Source: Candidatus Glassiibacteriota bacterium
Lineage (GTDB): Bacteria > Gemmatimonadota > Glassbacteria > GWA2-58-10
DNA length: 5,231 bases
Assembly: GCA_030604975.1 (NCBI GenBank)
Contig: JAUVUV010000189.1
Coordinates: 1 to 5,231 of the forward strand
Direction: 5' to 3'
The notes beneath the pieces are model-generated. The model was not told the DNA's origin. It was given only the letters and a program-made list of their open reading frames with translations, and did no database searches. Shown piece after piece: positions 1 through 5,231 of this stretch. How positions within the stretch are numbered: the first letter of the stretch is position 1; each line of letters starts with the position of its first letter. The position numbers and the translations under genes are program-made.

Positions 1-1
1 G

Positions 2-73
2 GAAGGCGAACTTCTCAGCCGCCGTAAAGGAAACTATGCAGTAGGTTCGAACTTGGAAATCGTAACAAAATAA
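2..73 (+). CDS. C-terminal end of an unidentified protein (partial, starts before the window)
   Basis: An open frame enters from the left edge and ends at TAA (71-73), giving 23 residues that begin EGELLSRRKGNYAVG and end in EIVTK. It stops 20 bases before the redoxin gene and its codon use looks ordinary, so it probably is the last part of the first visible gene of the operon. The basic tail with ELLSRRKGNY loosely resembles the ends of class III ribonucleotide reductases (NrdD), which often finish with a lysine/arginine-rich 'GK..EL..R..Y' stretch. The gene order redoxin, NrdG2-type activase, dUTPase makes NrdD a sensible guess, but no glycyl-radical or zinc-cysteine motif falls inside the window, so the identity is inference only. 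A second frame is open from the edge to position 44 (ending ETMQ) and cannot be formally excluded. Confidence 0.55.
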   Translation, partial: EGELLSRRKGNYAVGSNLEIVTK

Positions 74-93
74 AATCCGGGGAGCTATTAGAT

Positions 94-489
94 ATGAAGC
101 GTTTTCAGGTGGCCCTGTTCGGCAAAGAGGGATGTGACAAGTGTGAAGTTCTGAAAAAACGGCTGGACAAGATTCTTCAGGAAAAACCATATGAGGAGTT
201 CGAGTTTGTCTACTGCGATCTCGGCACTGTCGAGGGCCTTGTTCGCTTTTGCCGCTCCGATGTACTGAACCCACAAAGAATACCGAGCTTTATGGTGTTT
301 CACAAAGAGACAGACCAGGAGGAAGCTGATCCGGATCCGCTCAGATGCAGGAGGGAAATATCAGCTGAGGAAGAGATAGAAACATTTCTCGCCCTGGAAA
401 CCGACTATAAAACAACCGGCATTATCAGCCCGAAGATGATCAAGAATGTACTTGATCAGGCCCTGAAAAGAATCCCAGCTGATGTTTAG
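94..489 (+). CDS. Small thioredoxin/glutaredoxin-like redoxin with CDKC active site
   Basis: A 131-residue cytoplasmic protein with no signal peptide or membrane segment. Residues 3-9 form the first beta strand, followed directly by the dithiol motif C14-D-K-C17 and an amphipathic lysine-rich helix. R62-I-P-S supplies the cis-proline (P64) that sits opposite the CxxC in thioredoxin folds. The middle segment D42-L-G-T-V-E-G-L resembles a redoxin group often found next to ribonucleotide reductase genes. Residues from about 72 on extend past a minimal glutaredoxin fold and are acidic then helical. Extra cysteines lie at 41, 53 and 85. The start is supported by GGGGAG (79-84) nine bases before the ATG. 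Being followed after 3 bases by a NrdG2-type activase and then dUTPase, it is likely the electron donor for a class III ribonucleotide reductase. Thioredoxin- and NrdH-dependent NrdD enzymes are known, but the partner here is inferred. Confidence 0.85.
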   Translation: MKRFQVALFGKEGCDKCEVLKKRLDKILQEKPYEEFEFVYCDLGTVEGLVRFCRSDVLNPQRIPSFMVFHKETDQEEADPDPLRCRREISAEEEIETFLALETDYKTTGIISPKMIKNVLDQALKRIPADV

Positions 490-492
490 TCT

Positions 493-1236
493 ATGCAAAG
501 ATCTGTGTCGATAAAACCCGATCCAACCAAGGACGGACTCAGTCCAGTTTACGCGCTGCTGCGTAAGCCCAGCCTGATAGATTTCCCCGGACGGTTGTGC
601 CGGGTGCTGTTTATCTCCGGCTGCAACCTGCGCTGCATTTTCTGCCACAACCAAGACCTGATCAAACCCAAGGATACATTCCTGAACTGGAAGAGATTGC
701 TGGAAACACTGGTCTCCAGCAGGGAATACTGGGTCGATTCGGTCTGTATCTCGGGCGGGGAGCCCACCCTTCATCCGCAGCTCAAAGAGCTGATCCACTG
801 GGTTAAAAATCTCGATTTCAGAGTCAAGCTCGACACCAACGGCACCAGGCCCGATGTGCTTGCCGAGGTGCTTCCCCTGCTCGATTATATCGCCATGGAT
901 TACAAGGCGCCGCTGGAGCGCTACCCGATGATAACAAACGGCTCGGGCATTGTCCCCGACCGGATCAGCGAAAGTGTGGAGCTGATTATCAATGGCCACT
1001 GTGAATACGAGTTCCGCACGACAGTAGTGGAGAGTTTCCATCACGAGGAGGATATACTGGCGATCTGCCGGGAACTGGCTGGAGCCAGTCGCTACGTGCT
1101 TCAGGCTTATGTTCCCCCAAGAGACATCGAGCCGGAAAGGATGCCTTCCAACAAAAGAACTCCGATGTCCACCCTGAGGAAATATCACGAACTATGCCGC
1201 GAGCATTTCAAGGAAGCCATCCTTCGGGGAGCCTGA
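493..1236 (+). CDS. Radical-SAM activating enzyme, anaerobic ribonucleoside-triphosphate reductase activase type (NrdG2-like)
   Basis: A 247-residue radical-SAM protein. The [4Fe-4S]-binding CxxxCxxC is C44-N-L-R-C48-I-F-C51, followed by HN, as is usual in glycyl-radical-enzyme activases. It is preceded by the family-typical S27-L-I-D-F-P-G. G88-G-E-P is the SAM amino-group-binding motif, D114-T-N-G a further conserved strand, and M135-D-Y-K-A-P a later one. This pattern and length fit the NrdG2 type (TIGR02495-like) better than short E. coli NrdG. Such enzymes cleave S-adenosylmethionine to a 5'-deoxyadenosyl radical and generate the glycyl radical on their partner. No second cysteine cluster is seen. 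The ATG lies 3 bases after the redoxin stop and in the same frame, with only a weak ribosome site, so translation probably depends on coupling. Roughly 20 residues precede the usual family start. The partner is probably NrdD; a different glycyl-radical enzyme is possible. Confidence 0.9.
   Translation: MQRSVSIKPDPTKDGLSPVYALLRKPSLIDFPGRLCRVLFISGCNLRCIFCHNQDLIKPKDTFLNWKRLLETLVSSREYWVDSVCISGGEPTLHPQLKELIHWVKNLDFRVKLDTNGTRPDVLAEVLPLLDYIAMDYKAPLERYPMITNGSGIVPDRISESVELIINGHCEYEFRTTVVESFHHEEDILAICRELAGASRYVLQAYVPPRDIEPERMPSNKRTPMSTLRKYHELCREHFKEAILRGA
1226..1231 (+). promoter_or_regulatory. Ribosome binding site that fixes a TTG start for dut
   Basis: GGGGAG lies inside the last codons of the activase gene, six bases before the TTG at 1238. 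There is no ATG or GTG near the expected dUTPase N-terminus, and the encoded KQKVILPYQF matches the usual first beta strand of the enzyme, so the TTG is well supported as the start. Confidence 0.75.
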
Positions 1237-1237
1237 T

Positions 1238-1675
1238 TTGAAGCAAAAGGTTATACTTCCCTACCAGTTCGACGCCGAGGGCCTGGAACCACCATCCTAC
1301 GCCCACCCGGGGGATGCGGGATTCGACCTGCGTGCCGCCGAGGAACTTGTAATAGAGCCAGGGGAACGGAAACTGACTCCTACGGGCCTGCGCCTGGCGA
1401 TACCGGAAGGGTTCGTGGGGCTGGTCTGGGACCGCAGCGGGCTGGCTGCCAAACACGGTGTCCACTGCCTGGCCGGGGTGATCGACTCAGGCTACCGAGG
1501 CGAGGTGAAAGTGGTGCTGCAGAACCTGGGCAGCGAACCGTTCACAGTGGAGCGCGGGATGCGGATCGCCCAACTCCTGGTGCAGCCGGTTGCACAGGCC
1601 GAACTGGTGCGTGTGGAGAACCTCGAGGACTCAGCCCGAGGCGAGGGCGGTTTCGGCAGCACGGGATTGCAGTGA
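1238..1675 (+). CDS. dut: Deoxyuridine 5'-triphosphate nucleotidohydrolase (dUTPase)
   Basis: Trimeric-type dUTPase, 145 residues, normal full length. It hydrolyses dUTP to dUMP and pyrophosphate, keeping uracil out of DNA and feeding thymidylate synthesis in the cytoplasm. All five family motifs are present in order: P24-G-D-A-G-F-D-L-R-A (motif 1), the D65-R-S-G-L-A phosphate-binding loop (motif 2), A79-G-V-I-D-S-G-Y-R-G-E with catalytic D83 and uracil-stacking Y86 (motif 3), R106-G-M-R-I-A-Q (motif 4) and R134-G-E-G-G-F-G-S-T-G (motif 5, the C-terminal arm that closes over the nucleotide). The start is TTG, one base after the activase stop codon, with GGGGAG six bases upstream, so translation is probably coupled to the upstream gene. 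Position with a redoxin and a NrdG-like activase fits a dNTP-supply operon, and a terminator follows. Confidence 0.97.
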   Translation: MKQKVILPYQFDAEGLEPPSYAHPGDAGFDLRAAEELVIEPGERKLTPTGLRLAIPEGFVGLVWDRSGLAAKHGVHCLAGVIDSGYRGEVKVVLQNLGSEPFTVERGMRIAQLLVQPVAQAELVRVENLEDSARGEGGFGSTGLQ

Positions 1676-1709
1676 ATGAGATTTTTTCCAGGTGGCGGGA
1701 TACACAATA

Positions 1710-1747
1710 AAAAGCCCCGGGGGATATGAGTATCCTCCGGGGCTTTT
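1710..1747. terminator. Bidirectional Rho-independent terminator between convergent operons
   Basis: The arms AAAAGCCCCGG (1710-1720) and CCGGGGCTTTT (1737-1747) are perfectly complementary. The inner bases 1721-1726 and 1731-1736 continue the stem with one G-U pair, giving 17 pairs closed by a four-base TGAG loop. A T run follows the stem on the + strand (1744-1747) and a longer one on the - strand (complement of 1709-1713), so it can end both dut transcription and the glycosidase transcript arriving from the right. Confidence 0.93.
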
Positions 1748-1775
1748 GCTGTTTAATTCAGGTTTTAACAGAGGC

Positions 1776-3347
1776 TTATGCCATTATATCAAGCTCAACC
1801 GCACTGACCGAGCCCGCGGGAAAGCGCCATCTGAAGTCTGCATCACCTTTTAATTCATGCCTGGCAGGCTTGAATACCTCGGGCCTGTCCTGGCTCACAT
1901 AGGTCCGAAGGTCTGAGGGCGCAATCTCGTATACCCGCCCGCCGGTGAGCGTGAAACCTTCCACAGCGAAAGAGACCTCGACAGCCCTGCTGTAGCTCTT
2001 GTTCGCCACGTGAAGGTATATCCTGTCACCGGTGCGGCTGGCTGCGATATCAAGTTCTGTGTGTGCTGATTTGACTCCAACGCCCTGTTTGCCGTTGTAC
2101 TTTTTGAACAGCCTCATCACACTTCCCACAGGCATCAGGTAGCACAAGCCTTTCTGACCCGGCGGCACGCGCAGGATCACCGCGTTCACTGTCCAGCGGG
2201 TTCCGGCAAAATCAGCGCCCGTTGCGATTTTGACCCTGTCTCCATGGCGCTGGTAAGAGTTCATCGAGCGGGCGTGGTACACTCCGGAGAGCCATTCGCA
2301 GAGGATCGGGCAGGCGTTGCGGGGTTTGAGGCCCAGGTGGCCCTCGGTAACCGCTATACTGGTACCCGCTCCTGTCCCGGCGACAATGCTCTTGAAATCC
2401 GATGTCTTTTTTTCCACCTGATCGGCCAGCTCGTTCAGCTCCTCCCAGGCCTGCTCAGGCTCGGTTGTGTAGTCCATTCCCTGGAGCACGGTGTCCTTGC
2501 GCCTGGGGCCCTGCCCCATCATGTGCATGGCGATATAGTCCAGGTATTCTCCCGCACCCTCGATCATGCCCGGAGCCCAGAACGAGCCATCGGTCGAGTC
2601 GCGGCCGCCCCAGCCGATAAGCTCTATCGAGGAGTCGCGCGCTTTCATTGCACGGGCGAACTCTACAGTGTGCTTTACTGCCTCGTCCAGTATAAATCCC
2701 CTGGAGCCGTAGGAGGTCTCGTTTCCGATCTGCCAGAGCTTGATAGTGCAGGGCTCCTTGATACCGTGGGCCAGCCGCTCCCGGTTGTCCGGATCGTTGG
2801 CATAGCTCACCCAGTCTGCGGCCTCGGGTGCATCGCCCACCCGGCTATCGCCACCTGCGCCACTATAATCCGGATGCCCGCCTGAGAGGAAATTCACGTT
2901 CATCAAAGGCTCGGCCCCTACCCTGCGGCAGAGATCGACAAACTCCCCTGTGCCGACCCGGTTGGTTGTGACCCCGCCCCAGACATAGTTGCGCGACAGC
3001 GGTCTTTCAGCCGGCGGGCCGACACCCTCGCGCCACTTGTAATTCTTGATAAAGCTTCCGCCCCAGCGGATTACGTCCGGCGCCAGGTCCATCACCAGCT
3101 CCACGAAATCCTCGCGCCAATCGTCCCGGTTCCAGTCCCAGCAGGCATCCACCGAGCTGTCCGTAACCCCGAGAGGCTCCATGAACTGCATATAAAGATA
3201 CGGTGAGATATCGAACAGGGGACGCGGGTCCACCACCAGCGACCCAATTTGATCACCTTTAGGCCTTCTGCCGCTACTGCAAGCCATTGCCGCAGCCGCT
3301 GAGGCAAAAGCACAATTGCGCAGGAATTTTCTTCTGTTCTGCCGCAT
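1776..3347 (-). CDS. Tat-exported GH51-like alpha-L-arabinofuranosidase, probable lipoprotein
   Basis: A 523-residue protein. The N-terminus has a twin-arginine motif N4-R-R-K-F-L-R, a short alanine-rich hydrophobic stretch (13-22) and C23 in A-M-A-C-S-S, a weak lipobox, so a folded, possibly membrane-anchored extracytoplasmic enzyme is likely. The body follows the GH51 layout. I93-R-W-G-G-S-F-I, then Y103-K-W-R-E-G-V-G-P-P and RP, align with the family's 'RWPGGN..S.Y.W.DGIGP...RP'. W205-Q-I-G-N-E210 carries the acid/base glutamate, Y271-I-A-M-H is the next strand, and V333-T-E335 is the candidate nucleophile. The 125-residue gap between glutamates suits a (beta/alpha)8 clan GH-A enzyme. Residues from about 350 on fit the C-terminal beta domain. 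The family removes alpha-L-arabinofuranosyl groups from plant polysaccharides; the true substrate here is unknown because several motif residues differ. AGGGGG (3355-3360) is seven bases before the ATG. It lies 20 bases downstream of the URO-D-like gene. Confidence 0.85.
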   Translation of the reverse strand: MRQNRRKFLRNCAFASAAAAMACSSGRRPKGDQIGSLVVDPRPLFDISPYLYMQFMEPLGVTDSSVDACWDWNRDDWREDFVELVMDLAPDVIRWGGSFIKNYKWREGVGPPAERPLSRNYVWGGVTTNRVGTGEFVDLCRRVGAEPLMNVNFLSGGHPDYSGAGGDSRVGDAPEAADWVSYANDPDNRERLAHGIKEPCTIKLWQIGNETSYGSRGFILDEAVKHTVEFARAMKARDSSIELIGWGGRDSTDGSFWAPGMIEGAGEYLDYIAMHMMGQGPRRKDTVLQGMDYTTEPEQAWEELNELADQVEKKTSDFKSIVAGTGAGTSIAVTEGHLGLKPRNACPILCEWLSGVYHARSMNSYQRHGDRVKIATGADFAGTRWTVNAVILRVPPGQKGLCYLMPVGSVMRLFKKYNGKQGVGVKSAHTELDIAASRTGDRIYLHVANKSYSRAVEVSFAVEGFTLTGGRVYEIAPSDLRTYVSQDRPEVFKPARHELKGDADFRWRFPAGSVSAVELDIMA

Positions 3348-3367
3348 GAGTCTACCCCCTGATGATT

Positions 3368-4573
3368 TTAATTATAGGCTCCTTTTTCGTACGCCGTCTC
3401 AAAAGCAGCAAGGATGTTATCTGGCGCGGTGTTCTGCTGGATGTTATGGATCGCGGCAAAGACAAACCCGCCGCCTGGCTTGAATATTTTTACCCTTTCA
3501 GCAGCCTGGGCGGCCACTTCCTCTGAAGTACCGAAGGGCAAAATACGCTGGTTTTCCACCCCGCCGCCCCAGAAACAGACCCGGTCTCCGAAGGTATCTT
3601 TCAATTTCTGCGGGTCCATGTTCTCGGCGCTGGTCTGCACAGGGTTTATGATATCCACCCCGGTCTCGATCATGTCGCCCAGGATATTGAAAATCGAGCC
3701 ACAGCAGTGCTGGAATATTTTAAATGCCGGATTCTTACTCTTGATATGGTCGATATATTTTTTATAATAGGGCAGCACCAGAGAACGGTACAGGTCGGGA
3801 TGGGCGAACTCGCCGGTCTGCATGCCGAAATCATCGTTGAATTTCACGATGTCTATCCTGTCTCCCACAGCCTGGTAATAGAGATCGAAATTGGCGATCA
3901 TCCCCTCGATAGCCTTCTCGTAGAGTTCCCGTACGTAATTTTCTTCTGTCATCAGGGTGATCATCCATTCGCTGAACCCGCCCTTGCCCAGGCCGGAAAA
4001 CAGCTCTACCTGAGGCATCTCAGCGATAACCGCATAATCGGTTTCCTCGCGCCAGGAACGGGCTTGCTGTTGGATAAACCGCAATTCGTCCTCGGGCAGG
4101 GGGGGGATACTCCATTTGTCCGGGTCCACATGAACTGCTCCCGGCCCTTTTTCCAGGCTGTCGAAATAATAGCCGCCCTGCGGCATATGTGCGATACGCT
4201 CTCCACTGCTGGAGCGGATATAGTAATTGCCCTCCCTGTCGATCTCTGGGTTGAAAGCCTGGCTCACCATGACCGGGGTGCCGTCATTGAGTTTCCACCT
4301 CTTTCGCCCCTGGTTCGGCACGCCGAAAGCCACGCGCTTGAAAAATATCGCCACCGCATCCGAGTGCATCCGGGCCCGCACCTCCTGCTCGACCTCGGCC
4401 AGCATCTGGTAGATGTCGAAGACGAACGTTTCCGTATCGATTCCCAGGCGTTTTTTGAGCTGGTGGCAGGCTGCAGCCATGATACCGCTCTGGCGGGTAG
4501 CGCCGAAATCGATCGGCACCCGGTCCGGTTCGCGATGTTCCACAGCAGCCAGGACCCTTTCGCGTGAATTCAC
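3368..4573 (-). CDS. Uroporphyrinogen decarboxylase (URO-D)/MtaA-superfamily protein of unknown reaction
   Basis: A 401-residue cytoplasmic protein covering a complete URO-D-type TIM barrel, longer than typical HemE (about 350). The opening S3-R-E-R-V-L-A-A and E15-P-D-R-V-P-I-D-F is typical of the superfamily. Later signatures are D247-D-F-G-M-Q, F287-Q-H-C-C-G-S, I309-N-P-V-Q with N318-M-D-P-Q-K-L, F328-G-D-R, G336-G-G-V-E-N-Q, and the closing G367-G-G-F-V with H376-N-I-Q and N386-I-L. The RQAGRY motif of true HemE is absent, so haem synthesis is unlikely. The HxC (H289, C291) resembles two of the zinc ligands in corrinoid methyltransferases such as MtaA, but the third cysteine is not found near the C-terminus. 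No corrinoid protein is in the window. The start is GTG, chosen from the GAGGA site and family N-terminus. Only 20 bases separate it from the downstream glycosidase, so co-transcription is likely. The exact reaction cannot be told. Confidence 0.9.
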   Translation of the reverse strand: MNSRERVLAAVEHREPDRVPIDFGATRQSGIMAAACHQLKKRLGIDTETFVFDIYQMLAEVEQEVRARMHSDAVAIFFKRVAFGVPNQGRKRWKLNDGTPVMVSQAFNPEIDREGNYYIRSSSGERIAHMPQGGYYFDSLEKGPGAVHVDPDKWSIPPLPEDELRFIQQQARSWREETDYAVIAEMPQVELFSGLGKGGFSEWMITLMTEENYVRELYEKAIEGMIANFDLYYQAVGDRIDIVKFNDDFGMQTGEFAHPDLYRSLVLPYYKKYIDHIKSKNPAFKIFQHCCGSIFNILGDMIETGVDIINPVQTSAENMDPQKLKDTFGDRVCFWGGGVENQRILPFGTSEEVAAQAAERVKIFKPGGGFVFAAIHNIQQNTAPDNILAAFETAYEKGAYN

Positions 4574-4580
4574 TGTTCAA

Positions 4581-4586
4581 TCCTCA
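4581..4586 (-). promoter_or_regulatory. Ribosome binding site that fixes a GTG start for the URO-D-like gene
   Basis: Read on the - strand, TGAGGA lies seven bases before the GTG at 4573-4571. No in-frame ATG is better placed, and the first residues NSRERVLAAVE match the usual beginning of this family, so GTG is the likely start. Confidence 0.7.
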
Positions 4587-4632
4587 TTCAATAGAATTTT
4601 GTTTGAGCATATCTGGCGATAAACAGATGATC

Positions 4633-4652
4633 GGGCGAGGCATACCTCGCCC
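4633..4652. repeat. Perfect GC-rich intergenic palindrome (8-bp stem, CATA loop), REP/MITE-like
   Basis: GGGCGAGG and CCTCGCCC flank a four-base CATA loop in the 93-base gap between the antiporter and the URO-D-like gene. No T run follows the stem in the - strand direction, so it is not a classical Rho-independent terminator. Short palindromes of this GGGCGAGG-type are known as dispersed intergenic repeats in some bacterial genomes. Only one copy is visible here, so family membership is inference. It could also stabilise the antiporter mRNA 3' end or weakly attenuate read-through into the downstream genes. Confidence 0.6.
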
Positions 4653-4666
4653 CTCCAAATTATATG

Positions 4667-5231
4667 CTAGCCCTTTTTCCTGCCGAAACCGGTGATCACC
4701 GCGATAATCATCAGGGGGAACATCACGATCCCGTAAAAAACGTACGGTGCCTCTTCCACCCAGGGCACAACGACTGTGAAAGCATAGCGCTCGGCCAGCT
4801 CTCTCTGGATCGCCCCGGCAGCGACAATCACCGCGGCATACGGAAGCAGGAACGGGAACGAGCAGGAAACCGTATCCAGCAGGTTAGCCACCCTGTAGGG
4901 ATGGATGTTGTGAATCTTGCGCAGTTTCGCAGCCAGCGGCCCCACGGTGACCATGGCGACAGTATTCACAGGCACGAAAATGTTCGCCAGGGAAATCAGG
5001 GCGACTATCGCTCCTTCCGTTCCGCGAACCGAGCGAGCTGCTGTGCGGTGGAGCCAGTCCAGGAGTCGCTGGAGGAACCCGCCGGCTTCCATCAGGCCAT
5101 TTGCGGTGACCAGCAGGAGTGTCAGCACAGAGACAGGCAGAATAGCAATCGCACCGTCAAAAGCACTGCCGACAACCGAGCCCTCGGACGTTATCTGAAA
5201 AAACCGCTCCAGCACTAAAACCCCGAGAGAC
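4667..5231 (-). CDS. Na+/H+ antiporter, NhaC family, C-terminal part (gene continues beyond the window)
   Basis: The frame is open to the right edge and stops at TAG (4669-4667), giving about 188 residues of an inner-membrane transporter; full NhaC proteins have roughly 450-500. A GTG at 5215 could be read as a start, but the frame continues upstream of it and family length argues that it is internal. Counting from that GTG, four hydrophobic segments are seen at about 21-45, 67-95, 117-138 and 156-177. The stretch N84-T-V-A-M-V-T-V-G-P followed by Y107-R-V-A-N-L-L-D-T-V-S-C and L123-L-P-Y-A-A matches the conserved NhaC pattern (NTVAIV..GP, R.A.LLDT.SC, LPYGA). The tail GRKKG is basic, fitting a cytoplasmic end. 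The protein exchanges Na+ for H+, serving pH or sodium homeostasis. It is upstream of the URO-D-like and glycosidase genes on the same strand, with a 93-base gap, so shared transcription is possible but unproven. Confidence 0.85.
   Translation of the reverse strand, partial: SLGVLVLERFFQITSEGSVVGSAFDGAIAILPVSVLTLLLVTANGLMEAGGFLQRLLDWLHRTAARSVRGTEGAIVALISLANIFVPVNTVAMVTVGPLAAKLRKIHNIHPYRVANLLDTVSCSFPFLLPYAAVIVAAGAIQRELAERYAFTVVVPWVEEAPYVFYGIVMFPLMIIAVITGFGRKKG

Noticed and set aside
361..1188. A 275-codon open frame on the - strand
   Set aside because: It is antisense to the redoxin end and the radical-SAM gene, both of which have conserved motifs and ribosome sites or coupling.
1677..1730. 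A 17-codon ORF overlapping the dut stop region (TGAATGA)
   Set aside because: It runs into the terminator stem and has no ribosome site beyond chance; no peptide function is suggested.
2244..2885. A 213-codon open frame on the + strand
   Set aside because: It is antisense to the GH51-like gene and has no family pattern or convincing start.
3707..4567. A 286-codon open frame on the + strand
   Set aside because: It lies wholly antisense to the URO-D-like gene, whose motifs are clear, and its translation shows no recognisable domain; long antisense frames are common in GC-rich genes.
3368..4573. Annotation as haem-pathway HemE
   Set aside because: The RQAGRY substrate-binding motif is missing and the genomic context is not tetrapyrrole synthesis.
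4633..4652. Palindrome as a Rho-independent terminator of the antiporter gene
   Set aside because: The stem is short and no T run follows it on the - strand, so the repeat reading is preferred.
4664..5218. A 184-codon open frame on the + strand
   Set aside because: The opposite strand encodes a membrane protein with clear NhaC motifs; this frame is a shadow rich in His, Gln and Arg without domain features.

Overview
The window looks like a piece of chromosome from an anaerobic or facultatively anaerobic, moderately GC-rich bacterium. The grounds are a radical-SAM activase of the anaerobic ribonucleotide reductase type beside a polysaccharide-degradation and Na+/H+ antiport cluster. The combination of a URO-D-like protein, a Tat-exported glycoside hydrolase and an NhaC antiporter recalls uncultured candidate phyla, but that placement is inference and no species can be named. 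There is no rRNA or tRNA gene, CRISPR array, integrase or insertion sequence. Every gene lies in one of two convergent groups, and no gene-free stretch exceeds about 100 bases.

Left half, + strand (1 to about 1675): a deoxynucleotide-supply operon. It runs from the 3' end of an unidentified gene (stop at 73), to a small CxxC redoxin (94-489), a NrdG2-like radical-SAM activating enzyme (493-1236) and dUTPase (1238-1675). The last three genes are separated by only 3 and 1 bases, so translational coupling is likely. The likely logic is that the activase installs the glycyl radical on a class III ribonucleotide reductase, the redoxin supplies its electrons, and Dut removes dUTP while making the dUMP precursor of dTTP. 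The reductase itself is not in the window; the cut-off upstream gene is a candidate.

Middle (1676-1775): a strong hairpin with A and T tracts on its two sides (1710-1747) acts as a shared bidirectional terminator for the two convergent operons.

Right half, - strand (5231 down to 1776): the C-terminal part of an NhaC-family Na+/H+ antiporter, a 93-base spacer carrying a perfect GC-rich palindrome, a URO-D/MtaA-superfamily protein with a GTG start, and a Tat-exported GH51-like alpha-L-arabinofuranosidase. The last two are only 20 bases apart and look co-transcribed. The URO-D-like protein lacks the HemE signature and has a variant metal-site pattern, so it is probably not a haem-pathway enzyme. 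Its pairing with a secreted glycosidase suggests a role in using a carbohydrate or methylated/aryl substrate, but the reaction is unknown.

No clearly novel multi-gene system is proven here. The best leads are the dedicated redoxin with the NrdG2 activase, the divergent exported GH51 enzyme paired with the atypical URO-D protein, and the intergenic palindrome that may belong to a dispersed repeat family.
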